Source of the DNA: an uncultured Eubacterium sp.
Lineage (GTDB): Bacteria > Bacillota > Clostridia > Oscillospirales > Acutalibacteraceae
NCBI GenBank assembly: GCA_934512155.1
Contig: CAKSWS010000010.1
Span: 1-44,160 of the forward strand
Reading direction: 5' to 3'
DNA: 44,160 nt
The stretch's first letter is position 1, and every line of letters starts with the position of its first letter. The position numbers were made by a program, and so were the translations under genes. Below are positions 39,945 through 44,160 of this stretch, in pieces. The notes under the pieces were generated by a model, which ran no database searches, was not told the DNA's origin, and was given only the letters and a program-made list of their open reading frames with translations.

Positions 39945-41000
39945 ATGAGTTTAAAAGTTGAAGAAAAAGATATTTGGCAGTTTCTTGCCGAAGACAAAAG
40001 GCCGGTTGTTATTTACGGAATGGGTAACGGAGCGGAAAAAATCATTTCCGTTTTGGAAGAATACAATGTAAAAGTTGCCGCTGTTTTTGCGAGCGACGAT
40101 TTTGTAAGAGGTCATTCCTTTTTAGGCTATAAGGTTGAGAAATACAGCGATATTTGCAACAAATTTAACGATTTTAATGTTGTACTTGCATTTGCCACAC
40201 ATATAGACAGTGTTTTAGAAAACATTAAGCACATTAACGGTGAGCATAAAGTTTTTGCACCTGATGTTCCTGTTGCCGGCGATGGTATATTTACAAAAGA
40301 ATATTTTGAAAAAAACAAAGAAAAATTTGAATTTATTTACGACAACCTTGCAGATGAAGAAAGCCGCCGTGTTTACGAAAATGTTATAAACTTTAAAATA
40401 AGCGGAAAAATTGACTACCTGCTGAACTCTACGGAAGAAGATAAAAACAATATATACAGAGATATATTAAACCTTAACAGCAACGAAACCATTGTGGATA
40501 TGGGAGCATATGACGGAGATACAATTAAAGAATTTACCGATTTTACAAACGGCAAATACAACAGCATATACGCCCTTGAACCTGATGAAAAAAACTTTAA
40601 AAAGCTAACGAAAAACACTGCGCAAATGGAAAACGTTACCCTATTTAACATGGGAGCGTGGAATAAAGCCGATACGCTGATTTTTGCAAAAAAAGCAGGC
40701 AGAAATTCCAAACTTTCAGGAGAAGGCGTGCCGGTTAAAGTGCAGGATATTGACAGTTTGATAAACGAGCCTGTTACAATGCTTAAAATGGACATTGAAG
40801 GCTCGGAATTAAAAGCCCTTGAAGGTTGCAGGCAAACAATAATTAAATACAAGCCTAAACTTTACATTTGTGCTTATCACAGAAATGAAGATATGTTTGC
40901 TTTGCCGCTTAAAATACTTGAATACAACAAAAATTATAAAATATTTTTCAGGCACAGCCCTTACTTGCCTGCCTGGGAAAGCAATTTTTACTGTATATAA
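39945..41000 (+). CDS. FkbM family SAM-dependent methyltransferase with an extra N-terminal domain
   Basis: 351 residues. The C-terminal part (about 150-320) is an FkbM-type methyltransferase: SAM loop IVDMGAYDGDTIKEF (from residue 183), YALEPDEKNFKKLTKN, and LKMDIEGSELKALEG. Members methylate oxygen on sugars, polyketides or surface glycans. The N-terminal 120 residues contain VVIYGMGNGAEKIISVLEEY, a Rossmann-like nucleotide loop of the kind seen in surface-polysaccharide proteins. No signal peptide. The acceptor is unknown; no glycosyltransferase is adjacent. AAGGTGG precedes the ATG. Confidence 0.85.
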   Translation: MSLKVEEKDIWQFLAEDKRPVVIYGMGNGAEKIISVLEEYNVKVAAVFASDDFVRGHSFLGYKVEKYSDICNKFNDFNVVLAFATHIDSVLENIKHINGEHKVFAPDVPVAGDGIFTKEYFEKNKEKFEFIYDNLADEESRRVYENVINFKISGKIDYLLNSTEEDKNNIYRDILNLNSNETIVDMGAYDGDTIKEFTDFTNGKYNSIYALEPDEKNFKKLTKNTAQMENVTLFNMGAWNKADTLIFAKKAGRNSKLSGEGVPVKVQDIDSLINEPVTMLKMDIEGSELKALEGCRQTIIKYKPKLYICAYHRNEDMFALPLKILEYNKNYKIFFRHSPYLPAWESNFYCI

Positions 41001-41046
41001 ATTTATAATAGGCTGACTATATAGTTAGAAAGGCTGTGAAATTAAT

Positions 41047-42102
41047 ATGGCAGACAAAATAATTACTTTATTCGGCGAACTGCCCACTTATATTAACATA
41101 GCGATTGGAATAGGAATATTTGCTTTATGCACTGCGTTAAGAAATCCCGTTTCGTCCGGAATATTAACGCTGATCGCAAAAATAATTTTCGCAAGGAAAC
41201 CCGAAAAGCGAAAGAGATTTAAAAGCAGCTTAAAAAAGCCCCTTTCATTCTTTATTATGCTTACCGGAGCAATTTTAGGCGTTTACATAAACATTCCCAA
41301 GCCTATAGTTTTAAACACATACAAAGTATTTTCCATACTTATTGTTGCATGGTGCGTTATAAACTATTTTTCAGACAGTTTAAATGATGCTTTTGAAAAA
41401 GACAATAACAATAAAATTAACGGAATTGCAGTTAAATTTATTTCAAACATACTGAAATTTCTTGTAATATGCATAGCCGTTGTTATGGTAATTTCCGAGT
41501 TGGGATACAACATAAACGGTTTGCTTACCGGTTTAGGAGTAGGTGGCTTGGCAGTTTCACTTGCGGCACAGGATTCACTAAAAAATCTTGTTTCGGGATT
41601 TTTCATTATGTTAGACCGACCGTTTGATGTGGGTGATTTAATAGAAACAGGTGAATTTAAAGGCGTTATTGAAGATATTACAATGCGTTCAACAAGAATA
41701 AGAACTCTTGACGATACTGTTGTTATTGTGCCAAACTCTAAAATCGGAGAAGCAGCGATTACAAACCTTTCAAAGCTTACGAAAAGGCTTATTGAATTTA
41801 AAATAGGGCTTGTTTATTCTGCCGATGAAGCAACGTTAAAAAAATGTGAAAAGGAAATAGCCGATTACTTAATCGGCAATGAAAAGGTTTGTCCGGAAAG
41901 TGTAAGAGTTCGCTTTTGCGAATTTGACGATTTTTCCCAAAATATTCAAATACGATGCTATATTAACACGTATGACTATGAAGAATATTGCAAATTCAAC
42001 GAAGAATTAAATTTTGAAATTAAAAGAATAGTTGAAGAAAACAACACTGATTTTGCTTTTCCCACAACTACAGTACAAATTGAAAAGGAACAAAAATTAT
42101 AA
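41047..42102 (+). CDS. MscS family mechanosensitive ion channel
   Basis: 351 residues. Small-conductance channel that opens when membrane tension rises and releases solutes. Four or five N-terminal membrane helices; the pore helix plus beta domain is NGLLTGLGVGGLAVSLAAQD, then SLKNLVSGFFIMLDRPFDVG and RTLDDTVVIVPNSKIG. A cytoplasmic alpha/beta domain ends the protein. The stop overlaps the ATG of the next gene (TAATG), so the two are coupled. Confidence 0.93.
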   Translation: MADKIITLFGELPTYINIAIGIGIFALCTALRNPVSSGILTLIAKIIFARKPEKRKRFKSSLKKPLSFFIMLTGAILGVYINIPKPIVLNTYKVFSILIVAWCVINYFSDSLNDAFEKDNNNKINGIAVKFISNILKFLVICIAVVMVISELGYNINGLLTGLGVGGLAVSLAAQDSLKNLVSGFFIMLDRPFDVGDLIETGEFKGVIEDITMRSTRIRTLDDTVVIVPNSKIGEAAITNLSKLTKRLIEFKIGLVYSADEATLKKCEKEIADYLIGNEKVCPESVRVRFCEFDDFSQNIQIRCYINTYDYEEYCKFNEELNFEIKRIVEENNTDFAFPTTTVQIEKEQKL

Positions 42103-42890
42103 TGTACATAATAATTTACTCACTAATAATAATAATAGCCACTTTCTTAGGTGCTTTTGTAGGTTTGGGCGGAGGAGTAATAATTAAGCCTTTGCTTGAT
42201 TTAATAGGTCATGACGCCATTGATGTTGTTAATTTTATTTCAACATGCTCGGTATTCAGTATGAGCATAAGCTCAACAATTAAGCACGTTAGAGCAAAAA
42301 CTAAAATTGATTTTAAATTTTTACTTCTGATTTCTATCGGTGCAGTTGCCGGCGGAATAAGCGGTTCCTCACTTTTTGACTTTTTACTTACAATATTCAA
42401 CAACAATATATTAAAAAGCATTCAAGGACTTATTTTAGGAATACTGCTTATTTTATCGGTTGTTTACATTAACATTAAAAATGCAAAAAGTTTTAATGTT
42501 AAAAACCCTGTAGGAATTATTGCTGTAGGACTTGCTCTTGGTTTTATAGCATCATTTTTAGGTGTTGGCGGCGGTCCGATTAATGTAGCATTTTTAGTTT
42601 TATTCTTTTCAATGACAATGAAAGAAGCTGCTGTTTACAGTGTAGGTACAATATTTTTCAGTCAACTTTCAAAACTTGTTACAATGGGAATAAAAGGAAC
42701 GGTACCTACGGTTAGTCCTATAACACTTATTGCGGCAATATGCTGTGCTGTTTTAGGCGGCATATTAGGCGCTAAAATGAATAAAAAAGGAAATGAAAAA
42801 GTTATTAAAACAATTTTTACCGTTGTTGTGGCAGCACTTGCATTAATTAATTTTTACAATGCTTTTGCCGGCTTTATTGCAATGGTTTAA
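42102..42890 (+). CDS. TauE/SafE (TSUP) family anion transporter
   Basis: 262 residues with about eight membrane helices in two repeated halves, each with the glycine-rich family motif: FVGLGGGVIIKPLLD and FLGVGGGPINVAFLV. The family exports or imports sulfite, sulfoacetate, sulfate or other organic anions. It is coupled to mscS by one-base overlap and lies 24 nt before a sulfatase, which suggests an anion released by that enzyme as substrate (inference). Confidence 0.92.
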   Translation: MYIIIYSLIIIIATFLGAFVGLGGGVIIKPLLDLIGHDAIDVVNFISTCSVFSMSISSTIKHVRAKTKIDFKFLLLISIGAVAGGISGSSLFDFLLTIFNNNILKSIQGLILGILLILSVVYINIKNAKSFNVKNPVGIIAVGLALGFIASFLGVGGGPINVAFLVLFFSMTMKEAAVYSVGTIFFSQLSKLVTMGIKGTVPTVSPITLIAAICCAVLGGILGAKMNKKGNEKVIKTIFTVVVAALALINFYNAFAGFIAMV

Positions 42891-42914
42891 ATATAATTAA
42901 AAGAGGTAAAAAAC

Positions 42915-44160
42915 ATGAAAAGAAAAAATATTATATTTTATTTTTCCGACCAACAAAGATGGGACACTGTTAATGAGCAAGTTATGCCCAACGTTATGAA
43001 ACTTGCAGAAGAAGGCACGTTGTTTGAAAACAACTTCACATGTCAGCCTGTTTGCGGTCCTGCAAGGGCTTGTCTGCAATCCGGCATGTATGCAACACAA
43101 GTGGGCTGTTATTGGAATGGCATAGCGTTACCAAGAGGCATTACTCCCCTTGCAAGATACTTTAACAATGCCGGCTATCAAACAGCATACATAGGAAAAT
43201 GGCATTTAGCTTCAGACAGATACCCGGGAATAGGTTTACACTGTGAAAGCAAAGCCGTGCCGAAAGACAGACAGGGCGAATACCAATATTGGAGAGCGGC
43301 AGACTGCCTTGAATTTACATCTCACGGTTACGACGGTTACATTTTTGACGGCGATGGAAACAAAATTGATTTTAAGGGCTACCGTGCCGACTGCATTAAT
43401 GATTTTGCGTTGGAATACCTTGACAAATGTGATAAAGAAAAACCGTTTTTCATGTTTGTGAGTCAGCTTGAACCTCACCACCAAAATGACCACCACACCA
43501 TTGAAGGTTATAAAGAAACTGTTGATAAATTTAAAGATTATCCACTGCCGGATGACTTAACATTTTTAAAAGGCAATTACAAAGAAGAATACCCTGATTA
43601 TATTTCTGCAATTAACAGGCTTGATTACAACGTAGGCAGACTTGTTGACAAATTAAAGGAACTTGGAATTTATGATGACACAATAATCATCTATACATCC
43701 GATCATGGTGCACACTTTAAAACAAGAAACCCCGAATACAAGCGTACTTGCCACGAAAGCGCAAGCCACACGCCGTTAATAATTAAAGGCGGCGGATTTG
43801 AAGGCGGAAAAAGAGAAACACGACTTTCATCTTTAATCGACTTGCCGCCAACAATACTTTCAATGGCAGGAATTGATATTCCAAAGCAATATGCGGGAAT
43901 TGATTTAACAAAACAAATTAACAATCCAAAGGAAAAACGTGATTGCGTATTTATGCAGATAAGCGAAAGCCAATGCGGTAGAGCAATAAGAACAGACAGA
44001 TACAAATATGCAATAAGGGATGCAATGCCGATAGGATATATTCACCACACAAACAAAGCATATTTTGAAGACTATTTGTATGATTTGGAAAAAGACCCTA
44101 TTGAAATGCATAATTTAGTTAAAGACCCTGCATACAAAACTGTAAGAGAAGACTTAAAAT
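42915..44160 (+). CDS. Type I (formylglycine) sulfatase, C-terminus cut by window edge
   Basis: 415 codons visible, open at the right edge (family about 450-550). Hydrolyses sulfate esters, here probably of glycans. CxPxR motif CGPAR with the cysteine C47 that is converted to formylglycine; metal ligands D12 in FYFSDQQRWD and D263/H264 in TSDHGAHFKTR; GKWHLA with H97. No signal peptide: the protein begins MKRKNIIFYFSDQQ, directly with the first catalytic strand, so a cytosolic location is likely. AAGAGGT precedes the ATG. In an anaerobe it would need a radical-SAM sulfatase-maturating enzyme, which is not in this window. Confidence 0.93.
   Translation, partial: MKRKNIIFYFSDQQRWDTVNEQVMPNVMKLAEEGTLFENNFTCQPVCGPARACLQSGMYATQVGCYWNGIALPRGITPLARYFNNAGYQTAYIGKWHLASDRYPGIGLHCESKAVPKDRQGEYQYWRAADCLEFTSHGYDGYIFDGDGNKIDFKGYRADCINDFALEYLDKCDKEKPFFMFVSQLEPHHQNDHHTIEGYKETVDKFKDYPLPDDLTFLKGNYKEEYPDYISAINRLDYNVGRLVDKLKELGIYDDTIIIYTSDHGAHFKTRNPEYKRTCHESASHTPLIIKGGGFEGGKRETRLSSLIDLPPTILSMAGIDIPKQYAGIDLTKQINNPKEKRDCVFMQISESQCGRAIRTDRYKYAIRDAMPIGYIHHTNKAYFEDYLYDLEKDPIEMHNLVKDPAYKTVREDLK

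Noticed and set aside
1..44160. CRISPR arrays, tRNA, rRNA, insertion sequences, riboswitches
   Set aside because: No regularly spaced identical repeats, no cloverleaf or rRNA segments, no transposase, and no leader with a recognisable riboswitch core were seen by eye.

Overview
The window looks like a chromosome segment of a low-GC, AT-rich, anaerobic Clostridia-type Firmicute, most likely a gut-associated member of the Oscillospiraceae/Ruminococcaceae group. I base this on gene content and order (mraZ-rsmH-ftsL-PASTA transpeptidase-murE-murF-mraY-ftsW-murG-murA-ftsQ; ylxM-ffh-rpsP-khpA-rimM-trmD; phoH-ybeY-era-yqzL-recO-mutS2), on GGAGG-type ribosome binding sites with several TTG and GTG starts, on a meso-DAP type MurE, and on carbohydrate genes suited to host glycans (a GH38 alpha-mannosidase and a formylglycine sulfatase). 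The taxonomic placement is inference; no rRNA or tRNA gene is present.

Layout. (1) 1-3.9 kb: a sodium:neurotransmitter-type symporter (cut by the window edge), a split ThrE-like amino acid exporter, a histidine phosphatase and a YaiI/YqxD protein. (2) 3.9-7.5 kb: a promoter, a 72-residue acidic protein and a cytosolic GH38 alpha-mannosidase. (3) 7.5-22.2 kb, minus strand: the division and cell wall (dcw) cluster, from a consensus promoter before mraZ to ftsQ, then ftsZ with its own promoter. murD, murC, murB, ftsA and sepF are not in the cluster. (4) 22.2-23.8 kb: a GPH-family sugar symporter divergent from mraZ. (5) 23.8-25.5 kb: a small prophage remnant: a 5'-truncated MuF head protein with a C-terminal toxin-like domain, a small overlapping immunity-like gene, and a truncated Gp20-like scaffold protein. 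It sits exactly between the terminators of the two flanking host operons. (6) 25.5-39.9 kb, minus strand: housekeeping operons (coaD, rsmD, uvrC, HPr, trmD/rimM/khpA/rpsP/ffh/ylxM, mutS2/recO/yqzL/era/ybeY/phoH/CorC-like). (7) 39.9-44.2 kb, plus strand: FkbM methyltransferase, MscS channel, TSUP anion transporter and a sulfatase cut by the window edge.

How it fits together. The dcw genes make lipid-linked peptidoglycan precursor (MurE, MurF, MraY, MurG, MurA) and build the septum (FtsZ, FtsQ, FtsL, FtsW, class B PBP). The ylxM-to-trmD and CorC-to-mutS2 operons serve protein targeting, ribosome assembly, tRNA modification and DNA repair. The last operon can be read as cytosolic desulfation of a glycan with export of the released anion.

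Most interesting points: the MuF toxin/immunity remnant; a 19-bp element found at both ends of the dcw cluster (ftsZ promoter and mraZ upstream region, 17 of 19 bases alike); an inverted repeat across the promoter of the class B PBP; a phased repeat array in the mraZ leader; a yqzL gene overlapping recO by 56 nt; and a repeat-rich intergenic block at 7.52-7.73 kb. All motif work was done by eye; no alignment, database search or folding was run.
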